Shown: piece by piece, positions 1 to 6,800 of the stretch | Position numbering within the stretch: position 1 is the first letter of the stretch | Layout of the letters: every line of letters starts with the position of its first letter | Notes under the pieces: model-generated | Database searches by the model: none | Seen by the model: only the letters and a program-made list of their open reading frames with translations | Told to the model about the DNA's origin: nothing | Assembly: GCA_039934375.1 (NCBI GenBank) | Contig: JBDTMH010000165.1 | Coordinates: 1 to 10,225 of the forward strand | Length of the DNA stretch: 10,225 bases | Reading direction: 5' to 3' | Source: CAISIP01 sp039934375 | Lineage (GTDB): Bacteria; Pseudomonadota; Gammaproteobacteria; Burkholderiales; Burkholderiaceae_C | Program-made: the position numbers and the translations under genes

Positions 1-1
1 C

Positions 2-862
2 ACCTACGAGGCGGTCAAGAACCTGACCGCGCAGCTTTACGACTGGTCACTGCGCAAAGTTCCAGACGACGCGCAACATGCGTTGCAAGGCCTGCTGCAT
101 TCCGAGCGCAGCGAGACGGCGCGCAAGACCCTGACCTTCATGATTGCCAGCGCCGATGAGGCGCAAAAATCGCAACGGTTCGTCTGTTCCGACGCGGGCG
201 TGCCGGTCTATCTGATGCGCATCGGCACGGCCGCGCGCATGCAGGGTCCGATCAAACAGGCGTTCACGGACGGCTTCGCTGAACTCGTTGCGCGTATCGA
301 GCCGCCCTTGCTTGACCATGTCACCCATCCGCTCACCTTGCAGCGCGGCCACAGCGGACGCAACATGCCGCTGGTCACCTATGAACTGATCGACGATGCG
401 GACTACGTGGAGATCACCTGTTCGCCCAAGGCACTGGGTTCCGGTCGCTGGGCCGCGTTGGAGATCTTTTCCTTCCCGACGCTGGAGGTGATTGAGCGCT
501 ACGTACTGGAGGTGGTCATGAAGGCCGGCTCCCAGCCCTGTCCGCCGGTCGTCATCGGTGTCGGCATTGGAGGCAGCTTCGACTATGCGGCCAAGATGGC
601 CAAGCTGGCGACCCTGCGACCGGTCGGGCAGGCGCATCCGGAAGAGATGGTCGCGGCGATGGAACGCCGGCTGCTGACAGCGGTCAACAAGACCGGCTTC
701 GGCCCCATGGGCACCGGCGGCGATTCGACCTCGATGGCAGTGCATGTGGACTACTCGGCAGGCCATGGTTTCACGCCCGTGGCGGTGTGCTTCAACTGCT
801 GGATAAACCGGCGCACCAGCGCGCGTATCTACAACGACGGAAGGGTGGAGCGCCTTGACTGA
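2..862 (+). CDS. Class I fumarase / tartrate dehydratase-type hydro-lyase, alpha subunit (5' partial)
   Basis: The frame is open from the first bases of the window, so the gene begins upstream; the TTG at 83 is internal, because clear family sequence (LTAQLYDWSL) precedes it. About 286 residues are present against roughly 300 for TtdA-type subunits, so little is missing. The fold is the 4Fe-4S fumarase N-terminal domain (Fumerase family), which in relatives adds or removes water on C4/C5 dicarboxylates such as fumarate, tartrate or mesaconate. Three cysteines sit where cluster ligands are expected: CSDAG (codon 185-187), PCPP just before VIGVGIGG (539-541), and NCW before RR (797-799; another Cys at 788-790). 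TGFGPMGTGGDS matches the conserved glycine-rich stretch. It is divergent: CSDAG replaces the usual CQDTG and SPKALGSG replaces PKGGGSEN. It overlaps the beta-subunit gene by 8 bases, so the two are translationally coupled. Family is confident; the substrate is unknown. Confidence 0.85.
   Translation, partial: TYEAVKNLTAQLYDWSLRKVPDDAQHALQGLLHSERSETARKTLTFMIASADEAQKSQRFVCSDAGVPVYLMRIGTAARMQGPIKQAFTDGFAELVARIEPPLLDHVTHPLTLQRGHSGRNMPLVTYELIDDADYVEITCSPKALGSGRWAALEIFSFPTLEVIERYVLEVVMKAGSQPCPPVVIGVGIGGSFDYAAKMAKLATLRPVGQAHPEEMVAAMERRLLTAVNKTGFGPMGTGGDSTSMAVHVDYSAGHGFTPVAVCFNCWINRRTSARIYNDGRVERLD
843..850 (+). promoter_or_regulatory. Ribosome binding site favouring TTG 855
   Basis: GGGTGGAG lies 4 bases before TTG 855 and inside the end of the alpha-subunit gene. 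It supports the overlapping TTG start over ATG 876 or 882, which lack a purine-rich site at normal spacing. The short spacing keeps this tentative. Confidence 0.4.
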
Positions 863-1496
863 CATCCGATTGACCATGCCCATGAATGCGCAGCAGGCGC
901 GCGCATTGAAGGTGGGTGACACGGTGCTGGTCGATGGCGACATCGTCGTCAGCGCGGGATTGCCAACCTACCAGCGGATTGCCGAGTACCTGCGCGACGG
1001 GCGGGCGCTGCCGATCGACCTGAACAATGGTGTGTTGTTCCATCTGGGTTCGTACAGCCGCGAAACCGCCGATGGCGGGATCGAGGTGTTGTATATCAAC
1101 CCCACAACCAGCACCCGTTTCAATCCGCTGATGCCGGGCATCATCCGAGGCCTCAAATTACATGCGGTCGGTGGCAAGGGCGGTCTGGACGCCGAATGCG
1201 CCAATGCGATGCAAGAGGCAGGCTGCGTCTATCTGTCCTTTCCCGGCGGCGGTAGCGCATTGTTGTCCCAGGCCTTGCGCGAAGTACGGCAGGTGGCATG
1301 GCCGGAACTGATCACCCATTACCGGCTGGTGAAGCTGCGGGTCGAAGGGCTGGGCCCTGCCACCGTCGCCATCGATGCACATGGCAACAGCCTGTATGAC
1401 GACCTGCAGGCTGGATCGCGGCAGCGCATGGCGGACATACTGGCTGGCCTGGCACAGGACCGCCAAGCCAGCGGGCAGGGCGGATCAGCCGTATAG
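855..1496 (+). CDS. Class I fumarase / tartrate dehydratase-type hydro-lyase, beta subunit
   Basis: A 213-residue protein of the Fumarase_C (TtdB-like) family, the partner of the preceding alpha subunit. In relatives this domain builds part of the substrate pocket. Visible landmarks are LPIDLNNGVLFHLG (family LPIDL..AVIYHAGP), NPTTSTRF (family GPTTSxRM), VGGKGGL (family IGKGGM), FPGGGSALL (family GGAAAL), and IDAHGNSLYDDL near the C-terminus. Almost every motif carries a substitution, matching the divergence of the alpha subunit and suggesting a specialised substrate. The chosen start is TTG 855, inside the end of the alpha gene, preceded by GGTGGAG; ATG codons at 876 and 882 are alternatives that would shorten the protein by 7 or 9 residues. 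The 3' end overlaps the convergent amidohydrolase gene by 12 bases. Function beyond hydro-lyase is not determinable. Confidence 0.85.
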   Translation: MTDIRLTMPMNAQQARALKVGDTVLVDGDIVVSAGLPTYQRIAEYLRDGRALPIDLNNGVLFHLGSYSRETADGGIEVLYINPTTSTRFNPLMPGIIRGLKLHAVGGKGGLDAECANAMQEAGCVYLSFPGGGSALLSQALREVRQVAWPELITHYRLVKLRVEGLGPATVAIDAHGNSLYDDLQAGSRQRMADILAGLAQDRQASGQGGSAV

Positions 1497-2321
1497 TCGG
1501 GCCGGATTTTCCCGCAGTATCTGCTGCACCAACGCGGTATCACTGGCTAAGGCCTGAAACTGTTCGAGCAGATCGTGGGTGACGGGGGCCGGCCGCAAGT
1601 TCAGATGCGGCCAGTCACTGCCCCAGACCATCTGGCTGGCATTGGCCTGACACAGGCTGCGCACGAAGTCCTGGCCCACCTGCGGGTCCGGGGCATCGCG
1701 CAGATTGCGATACGCGCACAGTTTGACCCAGACCGGGTGTCGCGCCACAAGTTCGAGCAGCAGTTGAAAGCCCGGCGCGCCAATGCCCGCCCGGTGGTCA
1801 AAGCCGGCCATATGGTCCAGCACGACCGGTATCGGCAACGCGCGCAACATCGGCGCGATCTCGGGCAAGGCCGCGCAGTCGGTCCATAACTCTGCATGCA
1901 GGCCCGCCTCGGCCATACGCGGTGCGAGGGCCTGCAAATCGGCGAGTAACGCGCTGCCCGGGAAGTTTCCCGCCGGGCCACTGCGATGGCTGAAACGTAA
2001 GCCGCGTATGCCGGCTGCGCGCCAGCTGCGCATCAGGGCGGTCGACGCGTCATGGCTGACCAGAACGCCGCGCCAATAAGGGCGCAAAGCCAGTGTGTCG
2101 AGCACCAGCCGGTAGTCGGCGCGATAGGCGCTGGGTTGGACCAGCACGCAGTGCTGCAAGCCCAGTTGGTCGAGCATGGCGACACAGTCGACCAATGTCG
2201 CCTCGGGCGGCGTGTAGCTGCGCTCAGCCGCGAGTGGGTAACGCGCATATGGGCCGAACAGGTGGGCATGGCAATCCCAGCCGCGCGGCGCTTTGTCGCC
2301 TGCGTCGTCAGTCTGGGTCAT
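1485..2321 (-). CDS. Amidohydrolase family 2, LigI-like (2-pyrone-4,6-dicarboxylate / lactone hydrolase type)
   Basis: A 278-residue TIM-barrel metal-dependent-hydrolase-superfamily protein (Amidohydro_2, COG3618). Relatives include LigI, which opens 2-pyrone-4,6-dicarboxylate, and sulfomuconolactone hydrolases. Seen in order: WDCHAHLFGPYARYP at residues 15-29 (the H18xH20 motif with the LigI-like FGP..YP tail), GIRGLRFS (104-111), LHAELW (141-146), VVLDHMAGFD with H170, VWVKL with K200, GSDWPH with D236, and the C-terminal NPARLYG. It probably cleaves a lactone or pyrone-type ring in the cytoplasm. The start at 2321 gives MTQTDDAGDK and a 14-base overlap with the upstream CMD gene; ATG 2354 would add 11 residues outside the domain and a 47-base overlap. 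Neither has a strong ribosome site, so coupling to the upstream gene is likely. The 3' end converges on and overlaps the hydro-lyase beta gene. The exact substrate is not inferable. Confidence 0.85.
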   Translation of the reverse strand: MTQTDDAGDKAPRGWDCHAHLFGPYARYPLAAERSYTPPEATLVDCVAMLDQLGLQHCVLVQPSAYRADYRLVLDTLALRPYWRGVLVSHDASTALMRSWRAAGIRGLRFSHRSGPAGNFPGSALLADLQALAPRMAEAGLHAELWTDCAALPEIAPMLRALPIPVVLDHMAGFDHRAGIGAPGFQLLLELVARHPVWVKLCAYRNLRDAPDPQVGQDFVRSLCQANASQMVWGSDWPHLNLRPAPVTHDLLEQFQALASDTALVQQILRENPARLYG

Positions 2322-2877
2322 GTTGCGGCAGTCCGAATACCGGGGTGACGCCATCGGGCAACGGAATCTCGTGCGCGTTCAAGGTCATCGCCACCAGCGT
2401 GTAATAGCCCACCAGTGCGGTTAGCTCGACCAGGGCGCGGGCACCAAACAGTGCCAACGCAGTGGCATAGGTGTCGTCGCTGACGCTGTCGCGTTGGTTA
2501 AGCTCCAGCGCGAAATGGTAGACGGAGGATTGTTCGGCCGTCATCGAGCGCGGCACGGCCTGCGCGAGAAGGTCGTCGATGATCGACTGCGCCAGGCCGG
2601 CACGCTCGGCCTCGGGCCGATGCGCATCCCATTCGAACGGGGAGCGGCAGTGCCGCGCAGTGACCAGGATCGCCAGTTCCGACAGCATCGGCGGCAACTG
2701 CGTGTGGTAACGCAGTTGCGCGCCCAGCGCCTGCCAGCAGTCGGCCAATGTGGGGTTGTACAGTGCCGCGCGCAATGGGCCGCGCAGGCGCCCACGCGGC
2801 CCGGCCACGACCTTGTCGTAGACCCGGCGCTGTTCGGTATCGAGCTCGTCGGGCGATGGCAGATGGATGCGGGCCAT
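2308..2877 (-). CDS. Carboxymuconolactone decarboxylase (CMD/AhpD-fold) family protein
   Basis: A 189-residue all-helical CMD-family protein. Family features are SELAILVTARHCRSPFEWDAH (residues 66-86; E67, R75, E82, W83 and H86 fit the conserved SELA..L..A...gs.yEW..H pattern) followed by AERAGL. The redox CxxC of AhpD is absent, so a peroxidase role is unlikely; the pattern fits CMD-like proteins found in aromatic and lactone catabolic clusters. Many of these have no proven activity, and a decarboxylase or isomerase-like role on a lactone acid is an inference from the neighbouring LigI-like hydrolase, whose start overlaps this gene by 14 bases. The start ATG at 2877 is the first good one (MARIHLPSPDEL), with only a weak purine stretch upstream. 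The gene lies 138 bases downstream of lysR on the same strand and may be co-transcribed with it. Confidence 0.8.
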   Translation of the reverse strand: MARIHLPSPDELDTEQRRVYDKVVAGPRGRLRGPLRAALYNPTLADCWQALGAQLRYHTQLPPMLSELAILVTARHCRSPFEWDAHRPEAERAGLAQSIIDDLLAQAVPRSMTAEQSSVYHFALELNQRDSVSDDTYATALALFGARALVELTALVGYYTLVAMTLNAHEIPLPDGVTPVFGLPQHDPD

Positions 2878-2902
2878 GGGTTCTCGGTTTCAGTGCAGGC
2901 GA

Positions 2903-2918
2903 CAGACGGGAATGTCTG
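2903..2918. repeat. Short inverted repeat CAGAC-N6-GTCTG upstream of the CMD gene
   Basis: Perfect 5-base arms separated by GGGAAT, centred about 33 bases before the CMD start codon, in the 138-base gap (2878-3015) between the end of lysR and the CMD gene. It could be an operator or a leader hairpin. No convincing -35/-10 pair was found in this gap; TATGCT on the minus strand is the only weak -10-like box. Short dyads of this size arise by chance. Confidence 0.25.
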
Positions 2919-3015
2919 GGAAGCAGCATAAGCGCTCGCGCAGACGCCAGCTATTTCGCCGGGTGCATGTCTGCTATGCCTGCCTTGTCGTACCGAGGAC
3001 GGGCCGCAACCGGTG

Positions 3016-3975
3016 TCAGCCGTGGTTCCACTCGCTGTCGCCAGAAATCGCGGCGACGATTTGCACGATCATCGTCTCGATTTGCATGACGGCGCGGCCG
3101 GGGGATTTGGTCTTTGCGGTAGCCATCATGATCTTGCGCGCCAGCCGCGGGTTGACGATACGCGATGCCTGCAGCCTGCCGTCACCGATCTCGCCGCGAA
3201 CCGCATGCAGGGGCAGCACCGTGTACATTTTTTCCGCGGCGACAATCGATTTCATCAGCGGCAGGGAGTCCGCTTCGATGACGGGCGCCACCACGATTTT
3301 TTCGCTGCGCGCGACCGCATCCAGGGAACTGCGCAGGCCGTTGGGCGAACCGGGAAGGATGAAGGGCAGGCCGTCCAAAGAGCGGAAATTCACTTCCGAC
3401 TCCCGTGTGACCGAGTCGCCGGGTGCACCGATCAGGTAGCTGTCGACCAGCGCCAGCTCGTGTTCTGTCTCCTGATTCGCCGGCGTGTAGCGGTACAGGA
3501 TGGCGATGTCCAGCCGCGCATCGACCAGCCATTCGTCGATCTGTCCGCTGGAGCCCTCGAGGATGCGCAGATGCACCTTGGGCAAGTTTTCCCGCACGCG
3601 GGTGAACAGGGCCGGAATGATCGATGGCGCCAGTGATGGCAGCAGGCCGATCGTCACCTGGCCCATCGGGGCCTGAGCCCCTTGCTGAACCATTCCCTCC
3701 AGTAGTTCGGCGTCGTGCAACAAGGCCTTGACGGTTGGCAACAGGCGCGTGCCGGCCTCAGACAGTTCCACACCGCGACCTGTGCGATTGAAAAGCCGGC
3801 TGTTGCAATCGCGCTCGAGCGCGTTGATGGTGCGGCTGAGCATCGACTGATTGGTGTCCAGACGGATAGCCGCTCGCGTCAGGCTGCCCAGTTCGGCAAC
3901 GACCAGGAACGCACGCCAGCGTTGCAGATCGTGCGAGACATTGAGTCTGATATCGCTTGCCTGGCCAATCTGCAT
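3016..3975 (-). CDS. LysR-type transcriptional regulator
   Basis: A 319-residue LysR-family regulator, within the usual 300-330. The winged helix-turn-helix spans residues ~17-79 (LQRWRAFLVVAELGSLTRAA, MLSRTINALERD, RLFNRTGRGVELSEAG), followed by the linker helix and a periplasmic-binding-protein-like co-inducer domain starting near residue 104 (MGQVTIGLLPSL) and running to the C-terminus. The frame is open to 4206, but the start is placed at ATG 3975. That gives a normal N-terminal length before the HTH, has GAAGG 10 bases upstream, and lies downstream of the candidate -10 box at 4039-4044; ATG 4035 would precede the transcript. It is divergent from the aminotransferase gene and probably controls one or both flanking units in response to a pathway intermediate, while repressing itself. 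The ligand is unknown. Confidence 0.88.
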   Translation of the reverse strand: MQIGQASDIRLNVSHDLQRWRAFLVVAELGSLTRAAIRLDTNQSMLSRTINALERDCNSRLFNRTGRGVELSEAGTRLLPTVKALLHDAELLEGMVQQGAQAPMGQVTIGLLPSLAPSIIPALFTRVRENLPKVHLRILEGSSGQIDEWLVDARLDIAILYRYTPANQETEHELALVDSYLIGAPGDSVTRESEVNFRSLDGLPFILPGSPNGLRSSLDAVARSEKIVVAPVIEADSLPLMKSIVAAEKMYTVLPLHAVRGEIGDGRLQASRIVNPRLARKIMMATAKTKSPGRAVMQIETMIVQIVAAISGDSEWNHG

Positions 3976-4038
3976 CTGTGGGTGTGCCTTCGTGTCTTTG
4001 GGTATCCGACGTCGGGCAAGTTGACCGGGCGTCATCGA

Positions 4039-4060
4039 ATTGTAAGTAGCACGACTGCAA
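4039..4060 (-). promoter_or_regulatory. Candidate lysR -10 box embedded in a LysR-type dyad (TTGTA-N11-TGCAA)
   Basis: On the minus strand TACAAT (4044-4039) matches the sigma70 -10 consensus at 5 of 6 positions, though no good -35 is present. It overlaps an imperfect inverted repeat on the plus strand, TTGTA at 4040-4044 and TGCAA at 4056-4060, with an 11-base spacer. A LysR-type site covering its own promoter in a divergent region is the textbook autoregulation arrangement. The predicted leader is about 55-60 bases to ATG 3975. One mismatch lies in each arm, so the assignment is tentative. Confidence 0.4.
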
Positions 4061-4109
4061 CGCGCCACGTATTGCCGCTTGGCGCATAGCTGCGTTTCAC
4101 ACTGCTCGC

Positions 4110-4138
4110 TTGGACGAAACCGCCTGAGGTTGAACAAT
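4110..4138 (+). promoter_or_regulatory. Weak candidate promoter for the aminotransferase gene
   Basis: TTGGAC (4110-4115) and AACAAT (4133-4138) are spaced 17 bases apart, about 80 bases before ATG 4218. The match is 3/6 and 4/6, as expected for an activator-dependent promoter. It lies about 50 bases from the dyad at 4040-4060, so a LysR protein bound there could reach it. An alternative -35 is TTGAAC at 4130-4135 with a poor -10. Confidence 0.22.
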
Positions 4139-4166
4139 GGGCCAGGGTTGGCCGGGCATTGCGCCG

Positions 4167-4177
4167 TGTGCAGCACA
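4167..4177. repeat. Perfect dyad TGTGC-A-GCACA in the aminotransferase leader
   Basis: A perfect 5-1-5 inverted repeat 40 bases upstream of ATG 4218 and downstream of the weak candidate promoter. It could be a second operator half-region. It is short enough to be chance, and its spacing to the other dyad does not follow a clear helical register. Confidence 0.25.
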
Positions 4178-4217
4178 GAGGGTAACCCAGTGAGCCCGAC
4201 GTCCATTCAGAGGAAGC

Positions 4218-5435
4218 ATGACAGACCCATCAGATAACTGGCGCTTGTCGCGGCTTGGCGCGGGGCTTACCGATTCGGCAATACGTGCGCTGGCCAAACG
4301 CATGGCCGGGCGAAGCGGGATCATCTCGTTCGCCGGCGGCATGCCGTCGCCCGCGACTTTTCCACAGGCTGAGTTCTCGCGCGCCTTCGAGCGGGTCATG
4401 CAGCTCGACGGTGCCGGCGCCCTGCAGTATGGGCCGACCAACGGATACGCGCCCTTGCGGGAATGGATCGCTCAATCGCTGTCGGTGGCGGACCAGGCCA
4501 TTTCGGCCGACCAGGTGCTTGTTGTTTCTGGCTCCCAGCAGGGCCTGGACCTGATCGGCAAGGTGTTGTTGGATCCGGGCGATGTGGTGGGTGTCGAAAC
4601 ACCCACCTATCTGGGAGCGTTGCAAGCCTTGGGTCAATATTTCCCGGAGTTCGTCACCTTGCCCAGCGATGCGGGTGGTTTGATTCCGGAGCAGGCTGAG
4701 GCCGAACTGGTGCGCGCGCTGGCGCCGGGACGCAGCGCCAAGTTCCTGTATGCGATCCCGACTTTCCAGAACCCGACCGGACGGACCTTGTCGCAAGAGC
4801 GTCGTGTCGCGTTGGTGCAGGCCTGCGGCCGCTTGCGTCTGCCACTGGTCGAGGATGATCCGTACGGCGGACTCGACCACGCCGGTCGCCGCCATACGAC
4901 CTGCCTGTCAATGGATAGCAGCAACGTGGTCTACCTGGGTTCGTTTTCCAAGGTGCTTTCGCCTGGTATTCGTCTGGGATACATCGTCGCGCCGCCTGAT
5001 CTGGTGCGCAGGCTGGAGCTTGCCAAACAAGCCAGCGACCTGCACAGCTCCAGTCTGTTGCAGCGACTGGTGTTCGAGATCGTGAAGGACGGTTTCCTGA
5101 CCGGCCACCTTGCGCACTGCCAGGCCACCTATCGGGACAGCGCCAGTGCCATGTCTGTTGCGTTGCAGCGCCACCTGCCTGACCTCGCGCGCTGGGACAA
5201 GCCGCAAGGCGGCATGTTTCAGTGGCTTGAATTTGCCGACGGCATCGACGCGGGTGCCTTGCTGGAGCAGGCGTTGGCGGCCGGCGTGGCCTACGTTCCG
5301 GGGGGGCCGTTCTACGCCCACGCCCCGCGGCACAACACGGCGCGTCTGTGTTTCAGCACCAGTACACGACAGGACATTGACAAGGGCATTGCGATTCTTG
5401 CCGATGTGCTTCGATCGGCGCGCCATGCGGCTTGA
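4218..5435 (+). CDS. PLP-dependent aminotransferase, class I/II (2-aminoadipate aminotransferase-like)
   Basis: A 405-residue fold-type I aminotransferase related to LysN and the catalytic half of MocR proteins (COG1167); no GntR helix-turn-helix is present, so it is an enzyme and not a regulator. Landmarks are ISFAGGMPSP (36-45), YGPTNGYAPLR (71-81), SGSQQGLDL (104-112), ETPTY (127-131), AIPTFQNPTG with N185, VEDDPYGGL with the cofactor-pyridine Asp, SFSKVLSPGIRLGY with the Schiff-base lysine K245 and R252, and a late ARLCFS arginine likely to hold the substrate carboxylate. It would transfer an amino group between an amino acid and a 2-oxo acid in the cytoplasm. AGAGGA sits 3 bases before ATG 4218 and fixes the start. 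It is divergent from lysR and separated from the CoA-transferase by 135 bases. The substrate is unknown; its place among hydro-lyase and CoA-transferase genes suggests a 2-oxo or amino dicarboxylate step. Confidence 0.9.
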   Translation: MTDPSDNWRLSRLGAGLTDSAIRALAKRMAGRSGIISFAGGMPSPATFPQAEFSRAFERVMQLDGAGALQYGPTNGYAPLREWIAQSLSVADQAISADQVLVVSGSQQGLDLIGKVLLDPGDVVGVETPTYLGALQALGQYFPEFVTLPSDAGGLIPEQAEAELVRALAPGRSAKFLYAIPTFQNPTGRTLSQERRVALVQACGRLRLPLVEDDPYGGLDHAGRRHTTCLSMDSSNVVYLGSFSKVLSPGIRLGYIVAPPDLVRRLELAKQASDLHSSSLLQRLVFEIVKDGFLTGHLAHCQATYRDSASAMSVALQRHLPDLARWDKPQGGMFQWLEFADGIDAGALLEQALAAGVAYVPGGPFYAHAPRHNTARLCFSTSTRQDIDKGIAILADVLRSARHAA

Positions 5436-5448
5436 CACCGCCGTTCGG

Positions 5449-5488
5449 AGACAGCCATGTGGGGCGGCGCATGGCAGTTATGTCTTTT
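5449..5488 (+). terminator. Candidate hairpin/terminator between aminotransferase and CoA-transferase genes
   Basis: AGACA GCCATG (5449-5459) pairs with CATGGC (5470-5475) and, after a 5-base bulge (AGTTA), TGTCT (5481-5485), around a 10-base loop, followed by TTT. This makes an 11-pair interrupted stem 13 bases after the aminotransferase stop codon. The T-run is short (TTTT including the stem's last T), so it may be a weak rho-independent terminator, an mRNA-stabilising hairpin or an operator. Confidence 0.35.
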
Positions 5489-5533
5489 GGTGCAGTACCA
5501 CCGACCCGGCTCACAGCCTACAGTTTCGATCTG

Positions 5534-5539
5534 TTGACA
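5534..5539 (+). promoter_or_regulatory. Consensus -35 box TTGACA upstream of the CoA-transferase gene
   Basis: A perfect TTGACA lies 37 bases before ATG 5571, after the candidate hairpin. The region 16-18 bases downstream (TGTGTG/GTGTGT) is a poor -10, so this is only half a promoter. If used, transcription would begin at or just before the start codon, giving a leaderless or near-leaderless mRNA, which would fit the lack of a ribosome site there. Confidence 0.28.
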
Positions 5540-5570
5540 GCCATCTCTTGAAACCTGTGTGTTGCCCTCC

Positions 5571-6800
5571 ATGAAGAAGTCCAATGGCCCGTTGTCGCAT
5601 GTGCGTGTGCTCGATCTGAGCCGCATTCTGGCTGCCCCCTGGGCCAGCCAGGTGCTGGCCGATATGGGCGCGCAAGTGATAAAGGTCGAACGCCCGGGTA
5701 GTGGCGACGACACGCGCGCCTGGGGGCCGCCCTTCCTGCGCGACGCGGCAGGTCAGGACACCAGCGAAGCGGCTTACTATCTCGCGGTCAACCGTGGCAA
5801 ACGATCGATCACCGTCAATCTGGACCGGCCCGAGGGTCAGAAGATCGTGCGTGAATTGGCATTGCAAAGTGACATCGTGCTGGAGAACTACAAGGTAGGC
5901 ACGCTGGAGCGCTACGGACTGGACCAGGCAGCATTGCGTGCGCTCAATCCGCGCCTGATCTACTGCTCCGTCACCGGCTTCGGCCAGACCGGGCCGCGGC
6001 GCGGCCAGGCGGCTTATGACTTTCTGATCCAGGCCATGGGCGGCTTGATGAGCGTGACGGGTGAACGCGCCGGCTTGCCGGGTGCGGGTCCGCAGAAGGT
6101 GGGCGTTCCCATCGTCGACCTGATGACCGGCATGTATGCCGCGGTTGCGGTGCTGGCCGCGCTGGCACGTCGCAGCGAAACGGGTGAAGGTGAGCACATC
6201 GACATCGGCATGCTCGATGTGCAGGTGGCGATGTTGTCCAACCAGGCGATGAATTACCTGGTTTCGGATGCGGTTCCGCACCGGCGCGGCAATTCCCACC
6301 CCAATATCCAGCCGCAGGATGTCTTCGCAACGGCGGACGGCGATGTGATTCTCGTGGTCGGCAACGACTCCCAATTTGTCAAGTTGTGCGGGGCGCTGGG
6401 ACAGCCCCAGTGGGCATTCGATGCTCGTTTTTCCAGCAATGCGCAAAGGGTTCAGCACATCGACATCCTGCGGCCGTTGTTGGCGGCTTGTTTTGTGCAA
6501 TGGAATCGGGCCGCGTTGATCGCGGGGCTGGATAGCGCCGGAGTGCCCTGCGGACCGATCAACGACGTCGCCGAGGTGTTCCAGGATCCTCAGGTGCAGG
6601 CGCGCGGCATGTTGCGCAAGGTCGCGCATCCGTTGGGCGTCGAAGTCCCCCAGCTGGGCATGCCTATCCGTTTTGGTGGGGTTGATTGCGAGACCGTTGG
6701 CGCGCCTCCAATGCTCGGCCAGCACTGCGACGAAGTGCTGCGCGAATTGGGATACGGGAGCGCGGCGATCGGCGCCTTGCGCAGTGAGGGAGTGATCTGA
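5571..6800 (+). CDS. CaiB/BaiF family (class III) CoA-transferase
   Basis: A 409-residue family III CoA-transferase, a normal length for the family. It moves CoA between a donor such as succinyl-CoA and an organic acid, activating the pathway acid in the cytoplasm. Seen: VRVLDLSRILAAPWASQVLADMGAQVIKVE (residues 11-40), NRGKRSI (74-80), DIVLENYKVGTLERYGL, YCSVTGFGQTGP (131-142), AYDFLIQAMGG (148-158) and IVDLMTGMYAA, where D183 aligns with the catalytic Asp169 of formyl-CoA transferase and D150 with its Glu140. GVPCGPIND is the typical late motif. ATG 5571 is chosen; an in-frame GTG at 5559 would add four residues, and neither has a recognisable ribosome site. The stop codon overlaps the GST-like start by one base, so the two are co-translated. 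The acid activated is unknown; relatives use citramalate, itaconate, oxalate, carnitine and aromatic acids. Confidence 0.92.
   Translation: MKKSNGPLSHVRVLDLSRILAAPWASQVLADMGAQVIKVERPGSGDDTRAWGPPFLRDAAGQDTSEAAYYLAVNRGKRSITVNLDRPEGQKIVRELALQSDIVLENYKVGTLERYGLDQAALRALNPRLIYCSVTGFGQTGPRRGQAAYDFLIQAMGGLMSVTGERAGLPGAGPQKVGVPIVDLMTGMYAAVAVLAALARRSETGEGEHIDIGMLDVQVAMLSNQAMNYLVSDAVPHRRGNSHPNIQPQDVFATADGDVILVVGNDSQFVKLCGALGQPQWAFDARFSSNAQRVQHIDILRPLLAACFVQWNRAALIAGLDSAGVPCGPINDVAEVFQDPQVQARGMLRKVAHPLGVEVPQLGMPIRFGGVDCETVGAPPMLGQHCDEVLRELGYGSAAIGALRSEGVI

Noticed and set aside
3976..4206. N-terminal extension of LysR to ATG 4206 or ATG 4035
   Set aside because: The added 77 or 20 residues precede the HTH without any domain, lack ribosome sites, and would cover the divergent promoter region.
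5511..6725. 404-residue minus-strand open frame opposite the CoA-transferase
   Set aside because: The plus strand shows clear, complete class III CoA-transferase motifs; the antisense protein has low-complexity His/Arg/Gln-rich composition with no recognisable family.
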